This document shows positions 10,727 through 19,547 of a DNA stretch of 41,148 bases, piece after piece. Under the pieces are notes generated by a model that was not told the origin of the DNA, made no database searches, and worked only from the letters and a program-made list of their open reading frames with translations. Origin of the DNA: an uncultured Clostridium sp. (GTDB taxonomy: Bacteria; Bacillota; Clostridia; TANB77; CAG-508). Both the position numbers and the translations under genes were made by a program. The stretch spans positions 72,494-113,641 of the forward strand of contig CANRQN010000002.1 in assembly GCA_947641575.1 (NCBI GenBank). Reading direction: 5' to 3'. How positions within the stretch are numbered: the first letter of the stretch is position 1; each line of letters opens with the position of its first letter.

Positions 10727-10755
10727 TTGCAATTTTACATAAAAAGTGCTATACT
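10727..10755 (+). promoter_or_regulatory. Promoter of the 191-aa GC-rich ORF
   Basis: TTGCAA (10727-10732) and TATACT (10750-10755) are spaced by 17 bases, about 70 bases before the ORF start. Confidence 0.65.
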
Positions 10756-10827
10756 ATTATTAAGTGATATATTCATATTTTTATCACTGGAGTACAATTA
10801 AAATTTAAAATGAAAGGACTCAAAGCT

Positions 10828-11403
10828 ATGGAACTGATTAGCACAATTTTAGGTTTTGTTGTAAAGGGCGACAGCGAAGTCAAAGTTTACAACTACAGCC
10901 AGCACAAAGCATACATCTTGTCCCCTGAGCAGTTTTCCAGGGTGGAAGCAAACATCGGTATCTTTCCTTTCTTCCTGTTCGCGGCTCCTCGGTATACTGA
11001 CAATGATGTTGTCGAATACGATGGGCATGTGTGCATGGTAAAGAGCGGAAAACTGATTGACCTTTCTACTGGCCAGAGGGTACATGTTAGGCCGATTTTC
11101 TCCGGCTGTTCTGCTACTTCTTCCCGGCCATTCCGCAAGTTCTGCTTCTTCATCAAGCACTGCATTTCCTATGAGGACGTCATGCATGGAAAAATCGACT
11201 CTCTCACCAAGGAGGCTCTGAGGATTACATGCGAATATCCTCAGTCCACAAAAGTAGGTCGCACTCTGCTCTTCATGGCTGACAATTTCCAGTCCCTGAG
11301 ATATTTTAACGGCGACTGGTTCAGGGCCTGCAATGCCTGCATTGCCTATTGGGAAGACAAAGGCGAACCTCCCGTTCTTTCACTGGAAATTTTGAGAAAC
11401 TGA
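10828..11403 (+). CDS. Hypothetical protein, 191 aa, GC-rich cassette
   Basis: I do not recognise this protein. It starts at ATG 10828 (MELISTILGFVVKG), nine bases after AAAGGA; an ATG at 10810 would add six residues. It has no signal peptide and is rich in Phe and Cys (FCFFIKHC, RACNACIAYW). Base composition is far GC-richer than both flanks and codons such as CTG, GGC and TCC are used freely. Two in-frame CGG codons (APRYTD, SSRPFRK) are read as Arg; a shift at either would end the protein early. With its own promoter and a perfect GC-rich terminator it looks like a self-contained transferred cassette. Confidence 0.72.
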   Translation: MELISTILGFVVKGDSEVKVYNYSQHKAYILSPEQFSRVEANIGIFPFFLFAAPRYTDNDVVEYDGHVCMVKSGKLIDLSTGQRVHVRPIFSGCSATSSRPFRKFCFFIKHCISYEDVMHGKIDSLTKEALRITCEYPQSTKVGRTLLFMADNFQSLRYFNGDWFRACNACIAYWEDKGEPPVLSLEILRN

Positions 11404-11411
11404 AGCTCCAG

Positions 11412-11447
11412 CACGGCTCCCAGATTTACTGGGAGCCGTGGGCATTT
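11412..11447 (+). terminator. Rho-independent terminator of the GC-rich ORF
   Basis: CACGGCTCCCA and TGGGAGCCGTG form a perfect 11-base stem with a seven-base loop, followed by GGCATTTTTAC. It starts nine bases after the stop codon. Confidence 0.9.
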
Positions 11448-11455
11448 TTACTTCA

Positions 11456-12586
11456 TTAATCTACTTTACAATATTTCTTAAGTATCTTATCACATATATC
11501 CCCTGCTGCATTTGAGTTTCCTATCTTTTTTATGTTTTCTTTAAGCTTTGTAAGTACCTCATCCTTAGTTATCTCTTTTATAGCTTTTCCCATATCTTCT
11601 TTTGGTTTTAACCATATTGCAACTCCAGCTTCTTCTAAAAATTCTGCATTTTCTTCTTCTTGTCCTGGTATAGGGTTAATCACAAGCATAGGTACGTTTG
11701 ATGCTAGACTTTCTGAACTTGTTATTCCTCCGTGGCTTTGTAACTACTAAATCTGCTATACTCATAAGTTCTGGAACTTTATTTGTAAATTCTAATACCT
11801 TTACATTTGTATAAGCTTTTGCAATTTCTTTAAATTTTTCATATACCTTAGGATTTTTTCCTGATACTGCAATAGTTTGCATATTTTCCGAGTTTTCTGT
11901 GAGCAGTTTCATGTACTCAAATATATTTTTTCTTGCAAGTCCCATTTTTCCACCTGCGAAGAATAATATTGTTTTTAATCCTTCTTCTAGCCCAAATTCT
12001 TTTAATATTTCTTCTCTTTTAAATTCCTCTAAAAATCTTTGCGAAATTGGCATTCCGAAGTGCAAATACTTTATTTTCATCTAACCCATATTTTATTAAA
12101 TCTTCTTTCATTTTTTCATTTGATACAAAAAACTCATCTAAGTATTTATGTCCGCACTAGCCATTGTTCATGGTATTTAAAATCTGTCATAACAGTTGAA
12201 ACTTCTACATTAAGTTTTCCTTGTTTTTTTAATATTCCACACATTTGAGTTGAAAATGGATGTGCTGAAATTATTAAGTCTGGATCTATTTTATTTATTA
12301 ATTTTCCAAGTTTTCCTGCAAGCATTCTGTTTAAACTATTACTTATTCTTGCAATAATTCCTTTTCTTGATGCTTTGTAAACAAATCCCCATAGTTTGGG
12401 AGTCCTTTTTGCCATACCTTCATATCCTTTTATTGTTAGATAATTAATAGGCTTATTCAAATATTCCATACAATCTATTAATTCTACTTCTTCATTTGGG
12501 TAATTCTTTTCTATTGCTTCTTTTATTCCATTTGCTGCACTTAGATGCCCTCCACCATACATCGCATAAAATATTAAAATTTTCAT
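11456..12586 (-). CDS. Diacylglycerol glycosyltransferase, MGDG-synthase/UgtP type (three CGG recoding events)
   Basis: This GT28-type enzyme probably transfers sugar from a UDP-sugar to diacylglycerol at the membrane, making glycolipid. Read through, it has 375 residues. The MGDG-synthase N-domain (YAMYGGGHLSAANGIKEAI, DLIISAHPFSTQ) is followed by a GT28 C-domain (ILFFAGGKMGLAR, ADLVVTKPGGITSSESLA, NPIPGQEEENAEFL). In-frame CGG lies at plus-strand 12151-12154, 12054-12057 and 11729-11732; skipping one C each gives WLVGHKYLDEFF, FALGMPISQRF and TKPGGITSSES, the last being the nucleotide-binding loop. 1,131 bases minus 3 is 376 codons. Apart from these sites nothing is broken. Confidence 0.9.
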
Positions 12587-12639
12587 ATTTTACCTCTTTT
12601 CTTGCTCTTTTTATCATATATACTTCTAATTTAAGGTTT

Positions 12640-12780
12640 GAACAACAGTGGCATGACTTAAAATACTCTAACATTTTAGATTAGTTTCTTGCCACGCCAG
12701 TTGTTCGTGCGCCAAATTTTACAAAGTAAAATTTGTGTGCAATTCTTTTCTCTAATAGGAAGTTTGGAAAACTTTCCTAT
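12640..12780 (+). repeat. Dispersed intergenic repeat, copy 1 (other copy at 20420)
   Basis: The first 104 bases match 20420-20523 with only two mismatches. Folding units: GAACAACAGTGGCATGA against a later TTGCCACGCCAGTTGTTC, then CAAATTTTAC-AAA-GTAAAATTTG, then a terminator-like hairpin around AATAGGAA/TTTCCTATT. Beyond about 104 bases only the third hairpin's design is kept. This copy sits between two minus-strand genes. Confidence 0.9.
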
Positions 12781-12785
12781 TAGAG

Positions 12786-12813
12786 AAAAAAGCAAAGATT
12801 TAAAACTCTTTGC
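12786..12813 (-). terminator. Terminator of the M23 peptidase gene
   Basis: GCAAAGA and TCTTTGC form a stem (12792-12813) with T-runs on both sides, so it could work in either direction. It lies 11 bases after the peptidase stop codon. Confidence 0.75.
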
Positions 12814-12823
12814 CTTTTTTCTC

Positions 12824-13798
12824 TTATACATAATATTCTGGATTATATGCTACATCATTAACTCTTATTTCAAAGTGTAAATGTGATCCATATGAATCTC
12901 CTGTATTTCCTACTTTAGAGATTACATCACCTGCATATACATACTGTCCTACTTTGCAAAGTAACTCGCTACAATGTCCGTAATATGTCTGTACACCATT
13001 TCCATGTGATATTATTACTAAATATCCATATCCTCCACTGTTCCACCCTGAAAATGTTACTGTTCCTTCTGCAGCTGCTTTTATTGGTGTTCCTGTTGGA
13101 GCTCCATAATCTAATCCTTTATGTGTTGATCCCCATCTTGACCCAAATCTTGATGTTATTGTTGCTCTAATTGGTTTTGCAAATGCAATTGGTATAGATT
13201 TATATGAACTTCCCCCATTACCTGCTCTTGTAACTCTTCCCATATTTCTTTCTATTTCTGGTGTGATCTTATTTTCATATAAATTGTTTACTGCAACTTC
13301 TACACTTGTATATTCCTGTTTATCTGTTGAATACTTTTCAAGTATTGATAAGTCTCTTGCATTTTTACTATCTTTTTCTGTTAATTTATTTACTATTTCT
13401 TCTGCTTCTTTATAATCCTTAGTATATACTTTGTCTTCTCCATTTACTGCGACTGCATAATAATTATAATATGATTCTCCTGATGCTACTATTTTCTCAT
13501 ATATTTCTTCGTCACTCGTTTCTATTCCCTTTTTTAAGAAACATAGTTTATATTTTGGCATTTCATCAAGTATTCCAATAGTAGTATCATTATCTTTATT
13601 TCCATGTCCTATAAATTCTAGTATTCTTTTTTGAAGAGCTGCTTTGTCTTCACTGTATCCTAGCATTTCTCCCTTAAAGCTTACACTGTATATAGGTTTA
13701 TATATACTTAATATTATTGTTAAAATTATTACACTACTAACTGCAAATAATGCTATTAATTTTATACTAGCTCTAAGCCCAATTAGTAATTTTTTCAT
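12824..13798 (-). CDS. M23 (LytM-type) peptidoglycan metallopeptidase, membrane anchored
   Basis: M23 peptidases cleave peptide cross-bridges in the cell wall. The 324-residue protein has an N-terminal hydrophobic anchor (LIALFAVSSVIILTIIL), a middle region without a clear domain, and a C-terminal M23 domain (residues about 200-324) with the zinc ligands in HKGLDYGAPTGTP and HLHFEIRVN. The ATG at 13798 has AAAGGAG five bases upstream. In this spore-former it could act on vegetative wall or spore cortex. No CGG codon occurs. Confidence 0.88.
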   Translation of the reverse strand: MKKLLIGLRASIKLIALFAVSSVIILTIILSIYKPIYSVSFKGEMLGYSEDKAALQKRILEFIGHGNKDNDTTIGILDEMPKYKLCFLKKGIETSDEEIYEKIVASGESYYNYYAVAVNGEDKVYTKDYKEAEEIVNKLTEKDSKNARDLSILEKYSTDKQEYTSVEVAVNNLYENKITPEIERNMGRVTRAGNGGSSYKSIPIAFAKPIRATITSRFGSRWGSTHKGLDYGAPTGTPIKAAAEGTVTFSGWNSGGYGYLVIISHGNGVQTYYGHCSELLCKVGQYVYAGDVISKVGNTGDSYGSHLHFEIRVNDVAYNPEYYV

Positions 13799-13989
13799 AA
13801 GCACTCCTTTGTACATTTTAATTTTCCCTACGGATAATGCATTTTTTATTTACTATTAGATTTTACCTTAAATGGTTTTTTTATTCAATTTTTCTATTCT
13901 TTAAATACTCTTAATTTGCTTTCAATTTCTCTCGTTTTCTCTTTTATCCTCTTGTTTTCTCCCTATTTAAGTTTTTTGTAATATTTTTG

Positions 13990-14593
13990 TCACAATTCAT
14001 GTCTTCCTTCTAACGCCTTAGTTAGAGTTACTTCATCTGTATATTCTAAGTCTCCTCCGAACTGGAATTCCATGTGCAATTCTTGTTACTTTCACACCTA
14101 GTGGTTTTAGTATTTTAGAAATATACATTGCTGTTGCTTCTCCTTCTACTCTAGGATTTGTAGCAATTATTATTTCTCTTATTTCTGAATTTTCTTGTAT
14201 TTTTGTTAATAGTTCTTTTATTTTTATTTCGTCTGGTCCTATTCCATTCATAGGAGATATTGAGCCATGTAATACATGGTATATCCCTTTAAATTCGTGT
14301 GTTCTTTCCATTGCTATTACATCTTTTACATCTTCTACAACACAGATTAAATTCTTATCTCTCTTAGGGCTTGCACATATTGGACATGGGTCTGTATCTG
14401 ATATATTGAAGCAGCTAGAACAATATTTTAAATTTGCTTTTGCATTTGTTATTGAGTTTATAAATTCTGTTACTTCTTCTTCTCCTGCATTTAATATGTA
14501 AAATGCAAGTCTTACTGCTGTTTTATGACCAATACTAGGAAGTTTCTCAAATCCTTCTATTAACTTTTCTATTGATGGTGAGTAATATGACAT
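13990..14593 (-). CDS. recR: Recombination mediator RecR (one CGG recoding event)
   Basis: RecR works with RecF and RecO to load RecA at gapped DNA. Read through, it has 200 residues, the normal length: HhH ([21 protein letters not shown]), the zinc finger [16 protein letters not shown], then the Toprim domain ([34 protein letters not shown]). The near-invariant C-terminal motif is split: after GIPV the sequence reads CGG AGG AGA (plus-strand 14056-14059), giving RRRLRIYR and a stop. Skipping the C gives [26 protein letters not shown], exactly the family consensus. 604 bases minus 1 is 201 codons. It is the last gene of dnaX-ybaB-recR. Confidence 0.96.
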
Positions 14594-14655
14594 TTTTGAT
14601 ATTTATCCTTTCTGCTTTTATTAAATTGCAGCAATAATTCCGTCATTTTGCAATT

Positions 14656-14997
14656 TTACATTAGACCTGGAATATTATACTTTCCAAGACTTGCACTTTG
14701 TGCATTATCTACCTTTTTTAAGGCTTCATTTACACAAGTTAAAATTAAATCTTCTAGCATTTCTACATCATCTGGGTCTACTACATCTTTTTGTATTTTT
14801 ATTTCTTTTATCTCTTTTCCACCTGTTACTTTTACACTTATTGCCCCTCCACCTGCTGTTGCTTCAAATTCTTTTGCTTGCAATTCCTCCTGTGATTTTT
14901 CCATATCTGCTTGCATTTTTTTAGCTTCTTTCATTAATTTGTTTATGTTCATTCCTCCAAAGCTTGCTCCCCCTGGGAATCCTCCTCTTTTTGACAT
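14656..14997 (-). CDS. ybaB: Nucleoid-associated protein YbaB/EbfC
   Basis: This is a 113-residue DNA-binding protein that sits between dnaX and recR in most Firmicutes. It begins with the usual GGFPGG linker and INKLMKEAKKMQADMEKSQEEL and shows the core VKVTGGKEIKEIKIQKDVVDPDDVEMLEDLI. GAGGA lies eight bases before the ATG, 13 bases after the dnaX stop. Confidence 0.95.
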   Translation of the reverse strand: MSKRGGFPGGASFGGMNINKLMKEAKKMQADMEKSQEELQAKEFEATAGGGAISVKVTGGKEIKEIKIQKDVVDPDDVEMLEDLILTCVNEALKKVDNAQSASLGKYNIPGLM

Positions 14998-15010
14998 TTT
15001 TTATTTCCTC

Positions 15011-16693
15011 CTACTCTTCTATATAATTTATTGGTATATCTAAACCATCTAAAATATCTTCTTCTTCATTTTTTTCTATCTTTGGTTCTTGTCTTATTTC
15101 TTGTTTTTTTGTCTTGACTGCTTCAGTATTTGAGCTTGCATCTTCTAATTTTATTTGCATTGTTTTTCCACAAATTATTGATACTTCTTTTACCAATGCA
15201 TTCATGTTTTCTGGCTTTTCAAGTAAGTCCCTTCTAAAGTCATTTAGTCCGTTATTAAATCTTATAACAACTGTCATATCGTTTATTTCTACCGCTTCTG
15301 TATTTATTAAATTTGCATATAGCATAACTTTTCCTTGCTTTTTCAAATTATTTATGACATCTTGCCAGTCAGCTATTTTTTCTCCTTGGGTTAAAGGTCT
15401 TGGTCTTACATTAGGTTTTGCATTTAATTTAGGTGGTTCTTCTTTTTTTGGTAATTCTATACTTCTTTCTTGAGGTTTTTGTTCTATGTTTATTTTTGGT
15501 GCTTGATATGTATTAGTTCCTTTTGATTCTTCCTTAATAATATATTTTCCATTTTCTATTTTTTCCTCTAGCTTCAAAAGTCTTTCTTCTATTCCTAAGG
15601 TATCTACTTTCATACATAATTTTATTATTTCTGTTTCAAATATTATCGTTTTTTGAGAAGATACTTTCATTTTATTTTCTAATTCTGACAATTTATATAT
15701 TATATTAATTAACTCTTCTTTTGAAATGGCTCTTGCTATTTCTTCTATTTGTTTTATTTCTTCTTGATTATATATATCAGTCTTTTCACTTACTTTATAC
15801 ATAAGTATATCTTTTGCATATTTGATCATTTCCCAAAGAAAATTTTCTAAATCTTTTCCTTCATCTAATATATTTTCTAAGGATTTTAATGATTTTTCTA
15901 TGTCCTTTTCTATTATTCCTTTTATAATAGAGTGTACATATTCAAATTTTGGAATTCCTACTAAGTCTTTTACTTTATTTTCATCTATACTTGAGCTTCC
16001 TTCTTGCACACATCTTTCAAGTATACTTAAAGCGTCTCTTGCAGCTCCTTCTGAGAGTACAGCAATTAAGTTTAATGCAGTTTCTGTTATTTGAATATTG
16101 CTTTGTTCACATACAATTTTTAGTCTTTTTATAATATCTTGATTTGAAATTTTTTTAAAGTCAAATCTTTGGCATCTTGAAAGTATTGTTGCCAATAATT
16201 TCTGTGGCTCTGTAGTAGCAAGTACAAATTTGACATGTTCAGGTGGTTCTTCTAGTGTTTTTAATAAAGCATTGAATGCTCCTGTTGATAACATATGTAC
16301 TTCATCTATTATATATACTCTATATTTTGCAAGTGTTGGCAAAAAGTTTACTTTCTCTTTTATGCTTCTGATATCTTCTACACTATTATTTGATGCCGCA
16401 TCCATTTCTACAACATCTGTAAGACTTCCGTCTAACATTGCTTTGCATATTTCGCATTCATTGCATGGTTCTCCATCCTTTGGATTCAAGCAGTTTATTG
16501 CTCTTGCAAATATTTTTGCAGTTGAAGTTTTTCCTGTTCCTCTTCCCCCTGTAAATAGATATGCATGTCCAATTCTTCCTGATTTTATTTGATTTTTTAG
16601 AGTTTGCATAATATGGTCTTGTCCAACTACTTCATTAAAGTTTTTTGGTCTGAATTTTCTATATAATGCCGTATATGCCATTTGTTTTTTCAT
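15011..16693 (-). CDS. dnaX: DNA polymerase III subunits gamma/tau
   Basis: DnaX is the ATPase of the clamp loader that puts the beta clamp on primed DNA. The 560-residue protein shows Walker A GGRGTGKTSTAK, the four-Cys zinc module (CLNPKDGEPCNECEIC), Walker B IIDEVHML, SRCQRFDFK (sensor/Arg-finger region) and a charged C-terminal tail (EIRQEPKIEKNEEEDILDGL). Two starts are possible: ATG 16693 close behind AAAGGAG, or ATG 16681 (MAYTALYRKFRP), which matches the usual N-terminus. The SRP RNA lies directly upstream. It has no in-frame CGG; its CGG triplets fall in other phases (AAC GGA, GAC GGA, ACG GCA). Confidence 0.96.
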   Translation of the reverse strand: MKKQMAYTALYRKFRPKNFNEVVGQDHIMQTLKNQIKSGRIGHAYLFTGGRGTGKTSTAKIFARAINCLNPKDGEPCNECEICKAMLDGSLTDVVEMDAASNNSVEDIRSIKEKVNFLPTLAKYRVYIIDEVHMLSTGAFNALLKTLEEPPEHVKFVLATTEPQKLLATILSRCQRFDFKKISNQDIIKRLKIVCEQSNIQITETALNLIAVLSEGAARDALSILERCVQEGSSSIDENKVKDLVGIPKFEYVHSIIKGIIEKDIEKSLKSLENILDEGKDLENFLWEMIKYAKDILMYKVSEKTDIYNQEEIKQIEEIARAISKEELINIIYKLSELENKMKVSSQKTIIFETEIIKLCMKVDTLGIEERLLKLEEKIENGKYIIKEESKGTNTYQAPKINIEQKPQERSIELPKKEEPPKLNAKPNVRPRPLTQGEKIADWQDVINNLKKQGKVMLYANLINTEAVEINDMTVVIRFNNGLNDFRRDLLEKPENMNALVKEVSIICGKTMQIKLEDASSNTEAVKTKKQEIRQEPKIEKNEEEDILDGLDIPINYIEE

Positions 16694-16715
16694 TGCTCCT
16701 TTGTATTATAATTTT

Positions 16716-16840
16716 AAATCTAACTTCTCCGTGGAAAGCAACTTCCACATAAAAGCTTCTACTTATCGCTGCTTCCTTCCGGACCTGACGAGATTCGTAA
16801 ATTTTTATCGAAAGATACTTTCCACGCAAAAGTTAGATTC
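16716..16840 (-). ncRNA. ffs: Signal recognition particle RNA (small bacterial type)
   Basis: The minus strand carries the conserved apical loop GTCAGGTCCGGAAGGAAGCA, which binds Ffh and FtsY. The outer arms pair: GAATCTAACTTTTGCGTGGA at the 5' end with TCCACGGAGAAGTTAGATTT at the 3' end. Its place between tadA and dnaX is the classic Firmicute position. The exact ends are estimated from the pairing. Confidence 0.93.
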
Positions 16841-16956
16841 TTTTAATTCTGAGGAATTAACCCTGATTAAATTATGCTTTTTTTAATTATATTCCTCATA
16901 AAATCTTAACTATGTTTTTTATTATATAATGTTTTTATAAAATTTACAATATTTTT

Positions 16957-17703
16957 TTAATTTCTTTTGAAAATTACATCTTTAAATTCTGTTTTCTCAT
17001 ATTTTGATATTCCTTCTACCCCTATGTTTCCTGCTGGCATATCTAGTTTTATATTCCCTACAAATTTTATTCCAGATGCCAATTCTATATTTATATCAAA
17101 TGATACTTTGTATTTTATGTTTTCATATTCTATTCCTGCTTTTGCAAGTATTGTTCCATCATGACTAATCGTTTCTTCATTTGATGAATACTTGCCTATT
17201 TCCTTACTACAAAGCCTGAACATTATTATTCCTCCTTGGTTCGAAATCTCCAAATTTTTTGCATTTCCTGCCTCACTACCTGTATATGTTATTTGGTTAT
17301 TTATTATATGTTCTTCTTTATATTCATAAATTTTGTTTTCTTCGCTACTTGGTTTATATATAACGATTTTCCCTGAGTTTGGTTCTTCTTCTATTTTTAT
17401 ATTATTTATTGTTATATTTTTTATTATCTCTGCTTCTTCGTAATTCTTATTTTTTGATATATTTATATATATATCATTATTTTGCACTAAATCAAAGTTC
17501 CATGTATTTTCTCCTTCCTGTGTATCTAATCCTTCAGCTGTACTTACAACAATTAATTGTGATAATTCAAATGGCATATTAATTTCTCCTTCTACTGCAT
17601 ACTTTAGCATAAGTAGACATATAGTGGTTATTAAAAGTGACATGACAAATACAACTATTATAAATCGTATTACATTTTTTATCTTTGGTCTTAAATCTTC
17701 CAT
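16957..17703 (-). CDS. Membrane-anchored hypothetical protein, 248 aa
   Basis: I do not recognise a family. The protein begins with a short basic segment and one transmembrane helix (residues about 13-34, FIIVVFVMSLLITTICLLML), followed by a roughly 210-residue extracellular part rich in Ile, Asn, Glu and Lys with beta-strand character (NDIYINISKNKNYEEAEI, KIVIYKPSSEENKIYEY). It lies between tadA and the SRP RNA, where Bacillus has no protein gene, with about 20 bases to tadA, so they may be co-transcribed. AGAAGGGA precedes the ATG by ten bases. Confidence 0.75.
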   Translation of the reverse strand: MEDLRPKIKNVIRFIIVVFVMSLLITTICLLMLKYAVEGEINMPFELSQLIVVSTAEGLDTQEGENTWNFDLVQNNDIYINISKNKNYEEAEIIKNITINNIKIEEEPNSGKIVIYKPSSEENKIYEYKEEHIINNQITYTGSEAGNAKNLEISNQGGIIMFRLCSKEIGKYSSNEETISHDGTILAKAGIEYENIKYKVSFDINIELASGIKFVGNIKLDMPAGNIGVEGISKYEKTEFKDVIFKRN

Positions 17704-17721
17704 ATTATATTTTTATCCCTT

Positions 17722-18172
17722 CTAAATTTTATGCTTTCTTTTTTCTCTTAAGTTTTTAAAAAAGTCTTTTAAAATTTTTTCGCATTGTTCTTGCATTATT
17801 CCTGTTTTATATTCTACTTTATGGTTAAACTTGTAATCTTCAAATATATTTAATACTGAGCCACATGCACCAGTTTTAGGATCTTTTGTTCCAATAAATA
17901 TTTTTTTTATTCTTGAGTTTATTATTGCTCCAGCACACATTGTACATGGTTCTAATGTAACATACATCTCACATTCCTCTAATCTCCATGCCCCGTAAAG
18001 CTTTGCTTGCTTTTTGAATAGCTATCATCTCTGCATGTTTTGTGGTATCATTTTTTATTTCTTTTAAATTATGTCCTTTAGCAATTACTTCTCCATCTTT
18101 TACAATTACTGCACCTACTGGTACTTCTTCTTTTTTATATGCTTTTATTGCTTCTTTTATTGCTTCTTTCAT
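17722..18172 (-). CDS. tadA: tRNA adenosine(34) deaminase TadA (one CGG recoding event)
   Basis: TadA converts A34 to inosine in tRNA-Arg(ACG), so one tRNA reads CGU, CGC and CGA but not CGG. Read through, it has 149 residues from the ATG: KHAEMIAI with the zinc His and catalytic Glu, and PCTMCAGAI with the two zinc Cys. At plus-strand 17992-17995 an in-frame CGG (CGGG) splits the gene between these halves; skipping the C gives SKALGAWRLEECEMYVTLEPC, as in the family. 451 minus 1 is 150 codons. The ATG has no ribosome site; homology extends upstream (AEYFMKEAIKEA), and a perfect AGGAGG points instead to an AUA at 18197-18199. Confidence 0.93.
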
Positions 18173-18217
18173 AAAATATTCTGCTGTTTTTTCTTCTATT
18201 TCTTTGCCCTCCTTATT

Positions 18218-19282
18218 TTATTTCTCTTCATGATATTCTGCCTCTTGTATTATATCTACTTGTTTTTCTTTTTCACTTTCTTTAGCATCATGAGTATCTG
18301 GTGCTAAATGATATTGTAACATTGTGTCTCTTTTTCCTGAGTCATATCCAACTAATACATTTTTTATGTTCTTTACTTTATCATATATTCCTTTACGGTC
18401 ACTATATGAACTATTACATGGAAACGTATTATATGTTCCTGTAACATAGTGTCCTTTAAAAGTTTTATCATCTACTAATATATATTCTAAATTTCCGCTT
18501 TCTGAAAAAAAACTTAAATCTGCATTATACCATTTATTATTACTTTTAATTTGAACCCAAGCATGGTTAATATCATAACAAGATAAATTTGCTTGTTCTT
18601 GTCCACTTGCGATACCAGTTAAGACATTGCATTCAATTCCTAAATTTGTTAAGCATCGTTCTAATATCATAGCATAACCTATACATACAGTTTTTCTTTT
18701 TAATAATGCTGATTTTAAACTAGAAACATCTTTTAATTCTTCAGCTGATAATTTTTTATATTCTTCATCAAAAGAAATATAATTTGCAAGCTGTGTTATT
18801 ACAAACATAACTTGTTCATCTTCATTTTTAAAATTTGCTCTTGTCACTTTACTTAAATATTCTATCTTATCTAATATTTGGCAATAATCACTTATTCCAT
18901 ACTTCATTTGTACATTGTTTGCTACAACATATGTACCTATAATATATCTTAAATTTATATCAGTATTTGGATTCTTCTCTAAAATACTTCTCATATCTTC
19001 ATTATTGAATATTTGTTCAAATTCTATAAGCTCCACATCTATCCCATAGTTTCTTAGTAACTCTATTACTTCTAATATGTAAGCTTTCTTCCCTTCATCT
19101 TTTTTATATAATGTAAGTGAAATTTTTCTTGCTCCCAAATACTCAGTTATATTTTCTAATGGTCCAAATTTTTTAGTACTTTTATGTGAAGATAACTGAT
19201 TCCTATGTGTTATTTGATTTAATTTTAGCATTGCTCTTATCTTTAATAATTGTAATTTATCTAAAAGCTTTAATGTTTCCAT
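18218..19282 (-). CDS. Transglutaminase-like protein, 354 aa
   Basis: The C-terminal half looks like a transglutaminase/papain-like domain: Cys in RKTVCIGYAMILERCL, His in NHAWVQIKSN and Asp in NADLSFFSES form the expected triad order. The N-terminal 170 residues (LLDKLQLLKIRAMLKL, EVIELLRNYGIDVELIEF) match nothing I know. There is no signal peptide or membrane helix, so it is probably cytoplasmic. In bacteria such domains act as peptidases or cross-linkers; the substrate is unknown. AGGAGAGG precedes the ATG. It lies just upstream of tadA. Confidence 0.7.
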   Translation of the reverse strand: METLKLLDKLQLLKIRAMLKLNQITHRNQLSSHKSTKKFGPLENITEYLGARKISLTLYKKDEGKKAYILEVIELLRNYGIDVELIEFEQIFNNEDMRSILEKNPNTDINLRYIIGTYVVANNVQMKYGISDYCQILDKIEYLSKVTRANFKNEDEQVMFVITQLANYISFDEEYKKLSAEELKDVSSLKSALLKRKTVCIGYAMILERCLTNLGIECNVLTGIASGQEQANLSCYDINHAWVQIKSNNKWYNADLSFFSESGNLEYILVDDKTFKGHYVTGTYNTFPCNSSYSDRKGIYDKVKNIKNVLVGYDSGKRDTMLQYHLAPDTHDAKESEKEKQVDIIQEAEYHEEK

Positions 19283-19301
19283 TTCCTCTCCTCATTATAT
19301 T

Positions 19302-19377
<76 letters not shown>

Positions 19378-19442
19378 ATAAAGCATTATTATTGTATTAG
19401 AATCTAGGGATTTTGTCAATAGCACATTCTTAAATTATAATT

Positions 19443-19472
19443 AAGGCTTTTGTTTATGTAAACAAAAGCCTT
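19443..19472. terminator. Perfect hairpin between tRNA-Arg and galU
   Basis: AAGGCTTTTGTTTA and TAAACAAAAGCCTT form a perfect 14-base inverted repeat just before the galU -35 box. It could terminate incoming transcription or act as an operator. Confidence 0.5.
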
Positions 19473-19499
19473 GACTAAGTAAATTTTATAGTATAGAAT
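19471..19499 (+). promoter_or_regulatory. Promoter for galU
   Basis: TTGACT (19471-19476) and TAGAAT (19494-19499) have a 17-base spacer. A start near 19506 rules out the upstream ATG at 19500 and supports ATG 19548. Confidence 0.65.
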
Positions 19500-19547
19500 A
19501 TGGAAGTACGATATGAGGCATTTGCCATAATAAAGGAGGAAAACATA

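Noticed and set aside
10849..11187. Minus-strand ORFs of 112 and 90 aa opposite the GC-rich gene
   Set aside because: The plus-strand frame has the promoter, ribosome site and terminator; the others have none.
5520..12586. Pseudogenisation of the radical SAM, ypeB and glycosyltransferase genes
   Set aside because: Apart from the C insertions they have no stops, deletions or lost motifs, and each corrected length is a multiple of three.
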